34,422 nt of DNA. Origin: a virus. Location of the stretch: positions 1-34,422 of the IMG/VR virus record IMGVR_UViG_3300028027_000140. The stretch is one strand, 5' to 3'. Shown in pieces: positions 1 to 5,905 of this stretch. The translations under genes and the position numbers were made by a program. The notes under the pieces were generated by a model that was not told the origin of the DNA, did not search any database, and saw only the letters and a list, made by a program, of their open reading frames with translations. Within the stretch, counting starts at the first letter, position 1. Each line of letters begins with the position of its first letter.

Positions 1-15
1 ATGCGTCTCACTCAT
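1..15 (-). CDS. possible start of a downstream leftward gene, cut by the window edge
   Basis: An ATG at 15 overlaps the TGA of the glycosyltransferase gene (stop 8-10) and reads M-S-E-T-H before leaving the window. Short stop/start overlaps of this kind occur at most junctions in this operon, so another gene probably follows. Only five codons are visible and no function can be given. Confidence 0.35.
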
Positions 16-871
16 TAGGTTGCCTTTTTTTGTAGTCTTCGGACAATATACGAGGCACAGTATTACGCCATGTAATTTGATGATGAATTCGTGAGTTCTT
101 ACTATTTAGGACACTTACACGCACAGATGATGGGTGAAACATCACGCTGTAGAACGACTTCACATAAGTGCCATTGTCCTTGTAATTCTCAGTCATTCCC
201 CCTTTATTCTGCTGTGTTTGTTTTTGCTGAATCGCCAAATTCATTAGCGTCAGGAACAAATGGCCACGAGAACCTAGAGTCGTGTATGTAGTCACATCGT
301 CATTGACCTTACCGAAAAACTTAAACGGCCTATGCACCGAACATATAAAAGTGTTCATTGCCTTGCGTTTAGGCTTTTTCCACGCATTACCCATCTTACC
401 GCCTACAAAGTCTCCGCCTTGAGCCATTGCAATCGACAGCGCAGGGATTGATTTGTAATATTCCAGCATCGCATCAAAGACAGCGTCCAGATTCAAGATT
501 TTTTTATCAACGTACTCGTCTTTGTGGTTTTTCTTGTGCCTGAAATCCGTGTAATCGTCATCCAATTGAATAAAGTACTCGTAGCCCAACTCTTGAGCAA
601 TAGAAAAGTTGGCATTGCGAGCATAAATAATCGCCCGTCTATCATCGAAATTGTCACCCTCGTCAGTCTGTGTTGCCCAATATTTCTTGTCGAATACATA
701 AACTTGGGCGCCAAATGTCTTGCGATAGTCCTCGACAGTTTTGTCCTCGTTATCTACCAGCAGGACAATCGCCCCCGTGTATCCGCTTTTTCGTAGGCTT
801 TTGTAGGTGTAAACCCTATCCGCACGACCATGAGTCAAAATGAATGCACAGAACTTCTCATGCTTCATCAT
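8..871 (-). CDS. TET-associated-type glycosyltransferase (TAGT), putative DNA base modification
   Basis: About 287 residues. The N-terminus (CAFILTHGRADRVYTYKSL) and the acidic motif FIQLDDDY, a DxD-type nucleotide-sugar/metal site, match the TET/JBP-associated glycosyltransferase family of phages, which is thought to add sugars to modified bases in DNA. The gene directly follows the ParB-like gene, overlapping its end by 14 nt. The reading frame is open up to 943, but I choose the ATG at 871 because a GAGGG ribosome site lies 8 nt before it; the ATG at 868 is a second option. No TET-like dioxygenase or dCMP hydroxymethylase is visible, so the acceptor base is unknown. The family is recognised from memory of its motifs. 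The DNA-modification role is inferred from the family. Confidence 0.7.
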   Translation of the reverse strand: MMKHEKFCAFILTHGRADRVYTYKSLRKSGYTGAIVLLVDNEDKTVEDYRKTFGAQVYVFDKKYWATQTDEGDNFDDRRAIIYARNANFSIAQELGYEYFIQLDDDYTDFRHKKNHKDEYVDKKILNLDAVFDAMLEYYKSIPALSIAMAQGGDFVGGKMGNAWKKPKRKAMNTFICSVHRPFKFFGKVNDDVTTYTTLGSRGHLFLTLMNLAIQQKQTQQNKGGMTENYKDNGTYVKSFYSVMFHPSSVRVSVLNSKNSRIHHQITWRNTVPRILSEDYKKRQPNE

Positions 872-1652
872 CGTCAGCACCCTCGTATGTATCGAAATAA
901 ATTCCCTCGAGTTGTTTAGACATAACAACGTAGCCGTTCTCAATAGCCTTTTCGAAGTCGATAATAACGAGTGCCGATTCCTCCATTAGTTCCTGCATTT
1001 CAATAGAGGCGTGACAGTAATACTCAGCAATCTGATGATAGTCAAAGACTATATGCCTACGAGCCGCATTTAGCAGAAATTCTTTTTCTTCGTCTTTTAG
1101 TGTCGACTCGCAAATTTTATGAGCCATCAATTCGAACTTAGAAGTGTCCACCATCTGAGCGAACTCAGGTTTGTCACCCTTAGGAGTATATGTCGGGGTA
1201 TTTATCTTTTTGGAATACTCTAGGTCGTCAGTCTCACTATCGCCAACGCCTAAAAGGTCGCGCAATTCATCTTTGCTAAAACCAATTAGAGACACATCAA
1301 AGCCGACAGACTTCAAGCCCTCCAACTCAATACGCAATAGACTTTCGTCCCAGCCGGCATTGAGCGCCAGTTTGTTATCAGCAATGACGTAGGCTTGCTT
1401 TTGCTCGTCCGTAAGGTCTGCCAGCATAATAGTTGGAACTTCACTTAAGCCCAACTGTTTAGCCGCCTCCAGGCGTCCGTGACCAGCAATAATGACATTG
1501 CCTTCGTCAATCAGAATCGGATTAGTAAACCCGAACTCTTTAATACTAGCCACCAACTGATCGATTTGCCCCTCAGAGTGTGTACGGCTGTTATTACCGT
1601 AGGGGCTTAAATCTTTGGTCTTGTAATATCTTATCTCTATCGGTCTTGTCAT
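858..1652 (-). CDS. ParB-like N-terminal domain protein with phage-specific C-terminal domain
   Basis: 264 residues. Residues 1 to about 110 are a ParB/Srx-type domain: LSPYGNNSRTHSEGQIDQL, then the signature GHGRLEAAKQLG, then a DLTDEQKQAYVIADNKLA segment. In phages such domains occur alone or fused to DNA methyltransferases and can have nuclease or CTPase-like activity. No methyltransferase motif follows here. The C-terminal half (about 150-264) instead carries a conserved-looking block, RRHIVFDYHQIAEYYCHA, then a segment ending ESALVIIDFEKAI, which I associate with other phage ParB-like proteins but cannot name. It lies between the DUF5856-like gene and the glycosyltransferase. It is not likely to be a plasmid partition protein, because no ParA is present. 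Confidence 0.75.
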   Translation of the reverse strand: MTRPIEIRYYKTKDLSPYGNNSRTHSEGQIDQLVASIKEFGFTNPILIDEGNVIIAGHGRLEAAKQLGLSEVPTIMLADLTDEQKQAYVIADNKLALNAGWDESLLRIELEGLKSVGFDVSLIGFSKDELRDLLGVGDSETDDLEYSKKINTPTYTPKGDKPEFAQMVDTSKFELMAHKICESTLKDEEKEFLLNAARRHIVFDYHQIAEYYCHASIEMQELMEESALVIIDFEKAIENGYVVMSKQLEGIYFDTYEGADDDEA

Positions 1653-1664
1653 ATCTTGTCGACT

Positions 1665-2153
1665 TTATTTTAAGAACTTCAGTTTGTAAACGACCGTGTT
1701 TATCAAGTCAGCAATTTCATCGATTTGATTTTGAATCTCTGTGTCCTCGGGCATCTCGTTGCGATAGTCGCGCACATACTTTTGCAGACTAAGCATGTAT
1801 GCCAGAGGTTGAGCATCGCCAGCGCCAAACATAGAAGGGTATGGGTCAACAATATCGCCATACGCACCCTGAATCGACTCGACTAACTGATCTACTAAAT
1901 CAGGAATCATGTCGTAATAGCCAGCCAATGCCACATGCTCAGAATATGACGTTGTTTTAAAGTGCATGAGGTGAGTCAGAGTCGCAGAGTGCAACAAAGT
2001 ACTGACAAACACACCGATTGTTTTATTCATGATTTCGCCCTCTTTAAATCCTGATGCGTGAGCCGCCTGACCCACTTGAATTGCTTTTTGCTTAGTATCG
2101 AACGGACCTTTCGACCCCCAATACCAGCCGTCTGATTTTTTACTAATTGGCAT
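1665..2153 (-). CDS. DUF5856-like phage protein with N-terminal WYWGSKGPF module
   Basis: 162 residues. Residues 1-40 form a compact module (SDGWYWGSKGPFDTKQKA) that I associate with the ends of various phage structural proteins. From about residue 42 a helical domain begins (MNKTIGVFVSTLLHSATLTH, then HFKTTSYSEHVALAGYYDMI and DLVDQLVESIQGAYG), which matches DUF5856, a phage family with a ferritin- or Dps-like helical pattern. Function is unknown. The start at 2153 has a clear AGGTG site 5 nt upstream and follows the stop of the preceding gene directly (TAAATG). An internal ATG at M42 could give the helical domain alone. Confidence 0.65.
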   Translation of the reverse strand: MPISKKSDGWYWGSKGPFDTKQKAIQVGQAAHASGFKEGEIMNKTIGVFVSTLLHSATLTHLMHFKTTSYSEHVALAGYYDMIPDLVDQLVESIQGAYGDIVDPYPSMFGAGDAQPLAYMLSLQKYVRDYRNEMPEDTEIQNQIDEIADLINTVVYKLKFLK

Positions 2154-2405
2154 TTATTCACCTCGCATATATTGTCTGCGTTTGCAAGACTTAGTGCAAC
2201 CACAATGGGGTTCGATTTTCCACTCCGGCACTTCCCCCCATTTTCTAAGCATCTTTGCCAGAGTTTCACGCTTTAACTTACAGACCTCGCTTTGTAGCAG
2301 TCTGTCACGACACCTAAAACACTTGAAATTGTATCCACCATGAAACTGCTTTTTTTCAGCATAAATGCAGTCCCTACACACTTCGCCAATTTGATTTGAG
2401 GTCAT
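2154..2405 (-). CDS. small cysteine-rich protein, possible zinc binding
   Basis: 83 residues. Cysteines come in pairs: VCRDC near residue 10, CFRC near 30, a single C at about 42, and CGCTKSC near 68-74, which suggests one or two zinc knuckles. The rest is basic (KLKRETLAKMLRKWG; KRRQYMRGE), as expected for a nucleic-acid-binding protein. The start overlaps the stop of the upstream winged-helix gene by 4 nt (ATGA), so the two are translationally coupled. No family is recognised. Confidence 0.6.
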   Translation of the reverse strand: MTSNQIGEVCRDCIYAEKKQFHGGYNFKCFRCRDRLLQSEVCKLKRETLAKMLRKWGEVPEWKIEPHCGCTKSCKRRQYMRGE

Positions 2406-2644
2406 ACTGTTGTGGGAGGTAATCGAACTTTATGGAATGTGTACAGCCAAACTTTTTTGCGCCCAGAAGTCTGCACATTAGAAATTTGTTCTCGCGTCAT
2501 ATATCGCTGACGCATGAAATAGCACAGAGCCATCGACACTTGATTTGACTTTAATTCAGGCAACGCATTACGAATGTCTGCCAAAGTCATCTGCCCATCG
2601 TGGTCAGAAAAAATTGCTCGAATCTTTGAAACTGCGTTACTCAT
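2402..2644 (-). CDS. small winged-helix-like DNA-binding protein, candidate regulator
   Basis: 80 residues from the ATG at 2644. The frame is open further upstream to 2716, but the 2644 ATG has a GAGGG site 7 nt before it and the family-like sequence begins here. The pattern KIRAIFSDHDGQMTLADIRN, then ALPELKSNQVSMALCYFMRQ and RYMTREQI, has the helix, turn, helix spacing of a winged-helix domain, followed by a short beta-wing (RKKVWLYTF). It is the first gene of the left operon and sits behind a hairpin that contains its ribosome site. It is the only small DNA-binding candidate of this shape in the window, so it may control the palindromic sites near 3200-3800; that link is inference. Confidence 0.55.
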   Translation of the reverse strand: MSNAVSKIRAIFSDHDGQMTLADIRNALPELKSNQVSMALCYFMRQRYMTREQISNVQTSGRKKVWLYTFHKVRLPPTTV

Positions 2645-2673
2645 AAAAAAACCCTCATGTATTAGACGAGGGT
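2645..2673 (-). terminator. intrinsic terminator or attenuator before the winged-helix gene
   Basis: On the minus strand ACCCTCGT, loop CTAATAC, ATGAGGGT form an 8-bp stem (one G-U pair) followed directly by seven T. It ends the cassette whose last gene stops at 2698. The 3' arm GAGGGT is also the ribosome site of the gene starting at 2644, so the element could also act as an attenuator or translation switch. Confidence 0.6.
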
Positions 2674-2690
2674 ATGATAACCGATTTGTA
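2674..2690 (-). promoter_or_regulatory. degenerate fourth copy of the repeated promoter motif
   Basis: The minus strand reads CAAATCGGTTATCATA, resembling the AATC-CGTG-TTATAATAC core of the three better copies. A -10-like TATCAT is followed immediately by the hairpin at 2645-2673. No convincing -35 is visible, so promoter activity is uncertain. Confidence 0.3.
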
Positions 2691-2697
2691 ATATCTT

Positions 2698-2865
2698 TCA
2701 CCGAATAAACATACATTCGTTTTGGTGAACACGGCCTTTAGAGTCGGTATATGTCTCGCCACAGCCCGACATGTACTCCACAAGGAACAAAGCCCCCCCA
2801 ACAACAAAAACCAAGCCGAGAACGCCTTGCAAGAACCAGACACCGAGTTGTTTAAGAATGTTCAT
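2698..2865 (-). CDS. small single-pass membrane protein, 55 aa
   Basis: 55 residues from an ATG at 2865 with a strong AAGGGGG site 5 nt upstream. The sequence is MNILKQLGVWFLQGVLGLVF, then VVGGALFLVE, forming one hydrophobic helix (about residues 8-29), then a polar tail with two cysteines (SGCGETYTDSKG and HQNECMFIR). The tail could form a disulphide in the periplasm if oriented outwards. It follows the 97-residue gene after a 9-nt gap and precedes a terminator. It may be a small envelope-modifying or superinfection-type protein, but no family is recognised. Confidence 0.6.
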   Translation of the reverse strand: MNILKQLGVWFLQGVLGLVFVVGGALFLVEYMSGCGETYTDSKGRVHQNECMFIR

Positions 2866-2874
2866 ATTGCCCCC

Positions 2875-3168
2875 TTAAATTTTTGTTGCCAAGATAAATT
2901 TGCCACAGCAGTTGTACACCTCGTAGCCTTGAAACACGCCATCGTTGTACGCAGTAAAGTAATCGCGGGATTGACCAACAAACCAAGCACCATGCACACC
3001 GTGTGTATTAGAGATGTGGCGCTCAGTAGGCAAAGCCTTGTCAAAGCCATTATTTTCGCTAGCCACCACGCAGTCAACCATACCGTCAAAGCGTGAACGC
3101 TCATTGATGTAAAGGTCAGGAGTTTTGCGGATGAAGGCTTTAACAGTTGCCAGAGTGATTTTTTTCAT
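2875..3168 (-). CDS. conserved hypothetical phage protein, 97 aa
   Basis: 97 residues, starting MKKITLATVKAFIRKTPDLY, with later motifs RFDGMVDCVV and GVHGAWFVGQSRDYF. I recognise this as a recurring early-region phage protein but know no function for it. The start has a clear AAAGGAA ribosome site. A full promoter copy lies immediately upstream (3198-3249), so this gene opens a two-gene cassette with the 55-residue membrane protein. Confidence 0.65.
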   Translation of the reverse strand: MKKITLATVKAFIRKTPDLYINERSRFDGMVDCVVASENNGFDKALPTERHISNTHGVHGAWFVGQSRDYFTAYNDGVFQGYEVYNCCGKFILATKI

Positions 3169-3197
3169 GATTCGTTCCTTTAAGATGTTTAAAAATT

Positions 3198-3249
3198 ATG
3201 GCTGGTTGCCATGAGAAGTATTATAAACACGGATTTCGTGGTTTTGACA
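3198..3249 (-). promoter_or_regulatory. promoter copy 2, with downstream inverted repeat
   Basis: The minus strand has a perfect -10 box TATAAT (3220-3225), extended to CGTGTTTATAATACTTCTC, and a weak -35 TGTCAA (3244-3249) 18 nt upstream. Seven nt after the -10 comes ATGGC-AACCA-GCCAT (3198-3212), which would place a small hairpin at the 5' end of the RNA. It drives the gene starting at 3168. Confidence 0.6.
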
Positions 3250-3257
3250 TACTTCTC
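3213..3257. repeat. nested inverted repeat around promoter copy 2
   Basis: GAGAAGTAT (3213-3221) and ATACTTCTC (3249-3257) are perfect 9-bp inverted repeats. Inside them lies CACG-GATTT-CGTG (3228/3229 to 3240). The outer arms flank the -10 and -35 boxes, as expected of a paired operator. Similar AGTAT/ATACT arms with the same spacing occur at promoter copy 3. Confidence 0.55.
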
Positions 3258-3267
3258 GTAAATATTT

Positions 3268-3378
3268 TTAAAAAGGGGCAGTCGGCCATTTGGCTCGCTG
3301 TTCCTCTTTGTACTTTTGCTTTTGTTTAGCAGTCCAAGGAATCGGACCACCAGGCGGAGGAAATGGCCATACAGTCAT
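3268..3378 (-). CDS. proline-rich micropeptide, 36 aa
   Basis: 36 residues: MTVWPFPPPGGPIPW, a basic, lysine- and glutamine-rich middle (TAKQKQKYKEEQ), and the end KWPTAPF. Its ATG overlaps the TAA of the 65-residue gene by one base (TAATG), typical of translational coupling. The ordered Pro/Trp ends around a charged helix suggest a real, conserved peptide rather than chance, but no function is known. Confidence 0.5.
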   Translation of the reverse strand: MTVWPFPPPGGPIPWTAKQKQKYKEEQRAKWPTAPF

Positions 3379-3575
3379 TATGCAAACTCTGGATTGTTCA
3401 TTTCCCAATAGGCTTGAGCGTCCTCTGCTGTAGCGGCTTCCCACTCACGGCAAATAGCAACTTCTTGGTCGTTACTAAAAACTGCAATCCAAGCGCCTGG
3501 AATTGTTGCATTAACCCGATGATTGAAATACTCAGGCTTAAGATAAATTTCTGTGATTTTGTTTTGTTTACGCAT
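3378..3575 (-). CDS. hypothetical protein, 65 aa
   Basis: 65 residues from the ATG at 3575, which has an AAAAGGGAC ribosome site. The frame is open to 3761, but that part crosses the promoter and is not plausible coding sequence. The protein starts MRKQNKITEIYLKPEYFNHR, continues with IPGAWIAVFSNDQEVAI and ends EDAQAYWEMNNPEFA. No family is recognised. It is the first gene of a two-gene cassette with the 36-residue peptide, behind promoter copy 3. Confidence 0.6.
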   Translation of the reverse strand: MRKQNKITEIYLKPEYFNHRVNATIPGAWIAVFSNDQEVAICREWEAATAEDAQAYWEMNNPEFA

Positions 3576-3596
3576 GATTAGTCCCTTTTCTAACAT

Positions 3597-3649
3597 CATG
3601 GCGACCTTGCCATGAGAAGTATTATAACCACGATTCTTGCATGATTGTA
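3597..3649 (-). promoter_or_regulatory. promoter copy 3, with downstream inverted repeat
   Basis: The minus strand has TATAAT (3621-3626) in the context AATCGTGGTTATAATACTTC, with a weak -35 TTACAA 18 nt upstream. Six nt after the -10 lies a perfect inverted repeat, CATGGC-AAGGTC-GCCATG (3597-3614), placed at the likely transcript start. It drives the gene starting at 3575. Confidence 0.6.
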
Positions 3650-3672
3650 ATACTAGGACTTTCCCTAATACT
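3618..3672. repeat. AGTATTA/TAATACT repeats flanking promoter copy 3
   Basis: AGTATTA (3618-3624) is inverted as TAATACT at 3648-3654 and again at 3666-3672. The outer edges of the first pair span 37 bp, the same span as the AGTAT/ATACT pair at promoter copy 2 (3217-3253). This is consistent with paired binding sites for one regulator. Confidence 0.45.
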
Positions 3673-3774
3673 TTTGCCTTGCAAATGTTAAAAGTGAAAA
3701 CCCCTGTATTCAAGACGAAGCATTGACTATGATTCAGAATAAAGATCAAACAATTTGCCATAAGACCAAAATGT

Positions 3775-3790
3775 TTGCCTAATTAGGCAA
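3775..3790. promoter_or_regulatory. perfect 16-bp palindrome, candidate operator
   Basis: TTGCCTAATTAGGCAA is a perfect palindrome in the control region between the SSB terminator and promoter copy 3. Nearby TTTGCC half-sites occur at about 3673 and 3754. The form suits a dimeric repressor. No regulator has been shown to bind it. Confidence 0.45.
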
Positions 3791-3835
3791 CTACCACGGG
3801 TTAAAACTGGTAACGCTAGTGCGGGATGGGGTTAC

Positions 3836-3866
3836 AAAAAAAGGGGAACATCTTTCGACATTCCCC
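3836..3866 (-). terminator. intrinsic terminator after SSB
   Basis: On the minus strand GGGGAATGTC, loop GAAA, GATGTTCCCC form a 10-bp stem with two G-U pairs and a GNRA-type tetraloop, followed by seven T. It lies about 50 nt after the SSB stop and ends the leftward recombination operon. Confidence 0.85.
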
Positions 3867-3916
3867 CTAGAACAAAGAGCGCAATGGCAACCGCACTCCA
3901 AGTCATTCTGCCCTAA

Positions 3917-4327
3917 TTAAAACGGAATGTCATCATCCATATCGTCAAAGCCACCAGCCTGAGGTTGCTCTGTAGATTGTCTAGGCTTACTTTCACCCTC
4001 AGACTTACCCGACAGCATTTCCATTTTTTCACCAATGATTTTTGTCGTGTAGCGGTCAACGCCATCTTTGGAATACTTCTCCGTTTTCATCTTGCCCTCG
4101 ATATAGACCTTAGAGCCTTTTTTTAAGTACTCCCCTGCTATCTCAGCCAACTTGCCAAAGAACGCCACATTCACCCATTCGGTGACCTCTTTAGCCTCTC
4201 CAGACTTGTCCTTGTATTTCTCGCTGATAGCAATACTGAAATTGCACACCGCTTTGCCATCAGGCATGAAGCGCATTTCAGGGTCGCGCCCCAAATTACC
4301 AATGCCAATGAATTTGTTTACAGCCAT
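3917..4327 (-). CDS. ssb: single-stranded DNA-binding protein
   Basis: 136 residues. An OB fold covers about 1-105: [52 protein letters not shown], and [23 protein letters not shown] flexible Gln/Ser-rich linker follows, then the acidic tip DMDDDIPF, the partner-binding tail of bacterial-type SSB. It protects single-stranded DNA and recruits replication and recombination proteins. An AGGAG site overlaps the stop of the exonuclease gene, so the two are co-translated. It is the last gene before the operon terminator. Confidence 0.95.
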   Translation of the reverse strand: MAVNKFIGIGNLGRDPEMRFMPDGKAVCNFSIAISEKYKDKSGEAKEVTEWVNVAFFGKLAEIAGEYLKKGSKVYIEGKMKTEKYSKDGVDRYTTKIIGEKMEMLSGKSEGESKPRQSTEQPQAGGFDDMDDDIPF

Positions 4328-4330
4328 GTT

Positions 4331-4957
4331 TTAGACTCCTAGTTTGATGATTAAATTTTCGACTTCATCCAAGAATTTGAGTGTCTCGGCTTCCATCTCT
4401 GAAATGAGACTTTCGTCTCGCTCTGTCCTGACAATCAGTAATTGATTGCGCTTAGGCAGTCGGGGGTCGTAGGAAACAAAGTCGCACCATTGGCGGCCAG
4501 TCACCCATAGTTGACATTGAATCTGTTTGAAGTAATCCGTAGGGATTTTGTTTTCGAACAAATAGCCAAGGTGTGTCGTTGTATTAGGGCATTTGACTTC
4601 GATGAGCCCCTCGTGACCGACCAGGCGGTCAGGTGACACCCCTAACCACTTAATGTCAGGGTGCAACCAAAAGCCAGTTTTGTCAGTCAGCACATTATTT
4701 GCCGCTTCGTATTCCATAGCCGCAAACTGCTCCTGCTCAACGCCCCACTCCATAGCCGCATTTGAGAACGACTCAGACGCTGTTTGTGTCAGCCTCTCAG
4801 CCACCAGTCGGACTTTATATTTATAACGCCCTATCGCCTCAGCAGACCCTTTGCCCTTAGACATAACGTCAGCCATATTGCTAGCGGTCACATGACCCAG
4901 ACGAGCAACTTTCCACTCGTCCGACCCTTGCTCAATGTTTATGTACGGCTGATTCAT
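4331..4957 (-). CDS. YqaJ-type (lambda exonuclease-like) recombination exonuclease
   Basis: 208 residues. The nuclease core carries LGVSPDRLVGHEGLIEVKCP, giving the catalytic triad D110, E120 and K122 of the YqaJ/lambda exonuclease branch of the PD-(D/E)XK fold. The N-terminal QGSDEWKVARLGHVTASN is also typical, as is the later QIQCQLWVTGRQWCDFVSYD. Such enzymes resect double-strand ends to give 3' overhangs for an annealing protein, here the DUF1071 protein two genes upstream. The start overlaps the upstream stop (ATGA). Confidence 0.92.
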   Translation of the reverse strand: MNQPYINIEQGSDEWKVARLGHVTASNMADVMSKGKGSAEAIGRYKYKVRLVAERLTQTASESFSNAAMEWGVEQEQFAAMEYEAANNVLTDKTGFWLHPDIKWLGVSPDRLVGHEGLIEVKCPNTTTHLGYLFENKIPTDYFKQIQCQLWVTGRQWCDFVSYDPRLPKRNQLLIVRTERDESLISEMEAETLKFLDEVENLIIKLGV

Positions 4958-5340
4958 TCTTGCCCCTTAAATTTCAAACCATGCAAAACCATTGCCTCTT
5001 TGACAAATTGCAACCCTTTTATGCCTAAATTTGGAATCCGTCTCATTTCTCGTTCAGTCCAGTTGCACAGGTCTTGCTTCATTAAGATTTGCTCCGAAAC
5101 CAAGCAACGGTGATACCTAATCGGCAAATCAAGGTCTTTAATGTCAGAGTTTTGTTGTTTGTGTTGCATTTCCTGCTCTTTTTGCCACTCTCGCAAAATA
5201 CGCTCTCTATGCTCTAGCATTTCTACTGCCATGCGATAAGCGGTTTGAGCCGTAGAAAATGGATTTGTAATGCCCATTTTTTCAATTTGAGCCTTCATTG
5301 CGTTAACCGCAAAATGATCTAGCATTTCTGTTTTAGTCAT
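4954..5340 (-). CDS. protein with RNA polymerase alpha-CTD-like C-terminal domain
   Basis: 128 residues. The N-terminal half (1-64) is helical and charged, with no recognised fold. Residues about 66-125 resemble the C-terminal domain of bacterial RNA polymerase alpha: DLDLPIRYHRCLVSEQ, then DLCNWTEREMRRIPNLGIKG, then FVKEAMVLHGLKF. The alignment keeps the positions of E. coli alpha R265 (R75), N294 (N104), G296 (G106) and K298 (K108), which contact UP-element DNA; N268 is replaced by R78 and S299 by G109. The alpha N-terminal assembly domain is absent. It could bind DNA or act on transcription, or the helix-hairpin-helix could serve recombination. It is coupled to both neighbours (TAATG upstream, ATGA downstream). 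Confidence 0.7.
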   Translation of the reverse strand: MTKTEMLDHFAVNAMKAQIEKMGITNPFSTAQTAYRMAVEMLEHRERILREWQKEQEMQHKQQNSDIKDLDLPIRYHRCLVSEQILMKQDLCNWTEREMRRIPNLGIKGLQFVKEAMVLHGLKFKGQE

Positions 5341-5894
5341 TACTGCACCTTTACTTCCGGAGGCATCAATTCGGCTTTGCGCGCGTCTTTAGTTGCTTCC
5401 AATTCACGCATTGCAGTCTGATTGCCTTTGGCAGTCTTGACAGTAGCGATATACACCTCACGCAGTTCGTCAAGAGTCTGTGCCGCCCAGATAGACTGCA
5501 ACATTGACTCGAGGTCTAACGGCTCTGCTTCTTCGTGCGGAACATCCTCTCCGGCATACACATATAGACCAATTCCGAAACACGCAATGCACTTAGCGAG
5601 GCATCGCATCATTGCGTCTGATACTTTCCTAGCGTCAGGATTTTTGACAGCATTGTTTTTGTTATCCATCACGGGGAGGTGCATAGTCATCGACTTGCCC
5701 ATCGCGTGAACGGTACAGAACACCATCATCGTTTCGCCAAATGCCCTAGGCTCGGCAAATTCCCAATGTGCGCTTGAGTCATTTTGCAACAGAGTGTCAA
5801 CAGCCCACGCCCATGACAGATATGACAAATTGCCTTTTTTCTCAATGTGTTCGTTTACATTGATTTTTCTAAGTTCGCTGAATGTTTTAGTCAT
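5340..5894 (-). CDS. single-strand annealing protein, Sak/DUF1071 family
   Basis: About 184 residues from the ATG at 5894, which has AGGA 6 nt upstream; the ATG at 5897 has poor spacing and the longer frame to 5933 overlaps the upstream gene. The hallmark is KKGNLSYLSWAWAVDTLLQN near residues 18-37. DARKVSDAMMRCLAKCIACF and GIGLYVYAGED follow. This matches DUF1071, a Sak-like annealing family that coats resected strands and pairs homologous DNA. It works with the YqaJ exonuclease and SSB of the same operon as a Red-type recombination system. Confidence 0.85.
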   Translation of the reverse strand: MTKTFSELRKINVNEHIEKKGNLSYLSWAWAVDTLLQNDSSAHWEFAEPRAFGETMMVFCTVHAMGKSMTMHLPVMDNKNNAVKNPDARKVSDAMMRCLAKCIACFGIGLYVYAGEDVPHEEAEPLDLESMLQSIWAAQTLDELREVYIATVKTAKGNQTAMRELEATKDARKAELMPPEVKVQ

Positions 5895-5905
5895 CATGAT
5901 TCCTG

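Larger units (their letters stand above)
3576..3916. other. 341-base intergenic control region
   Basis: This is the longest gene-free stretch. It holds promoter copy 3, direct and inverted TAATACT repeats, three TTTGCC sites (near 3673, 3754 and 3774), a 16-bp palindrome, and the SSB operon terminator. It probably separates the recombination operon from the small accessory cassettes. I see no coding sequence in it. Confidence 0.6.

Noticed and set aside
2722-3096. 124-codon plus-strand open frame in the accessory region
   Set aside because: Opposite two minus-strand genes with ribosome sites and a recognisable protein; its translation looks random.
3244-3272. Plus-strand promoter TTGACA, 17 nt, TTTAAA
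   Set aside because: It would transcribe only antisense to the small minus-strand genes. The TTGACA is explained by the inverted arms of promoter copy 2.
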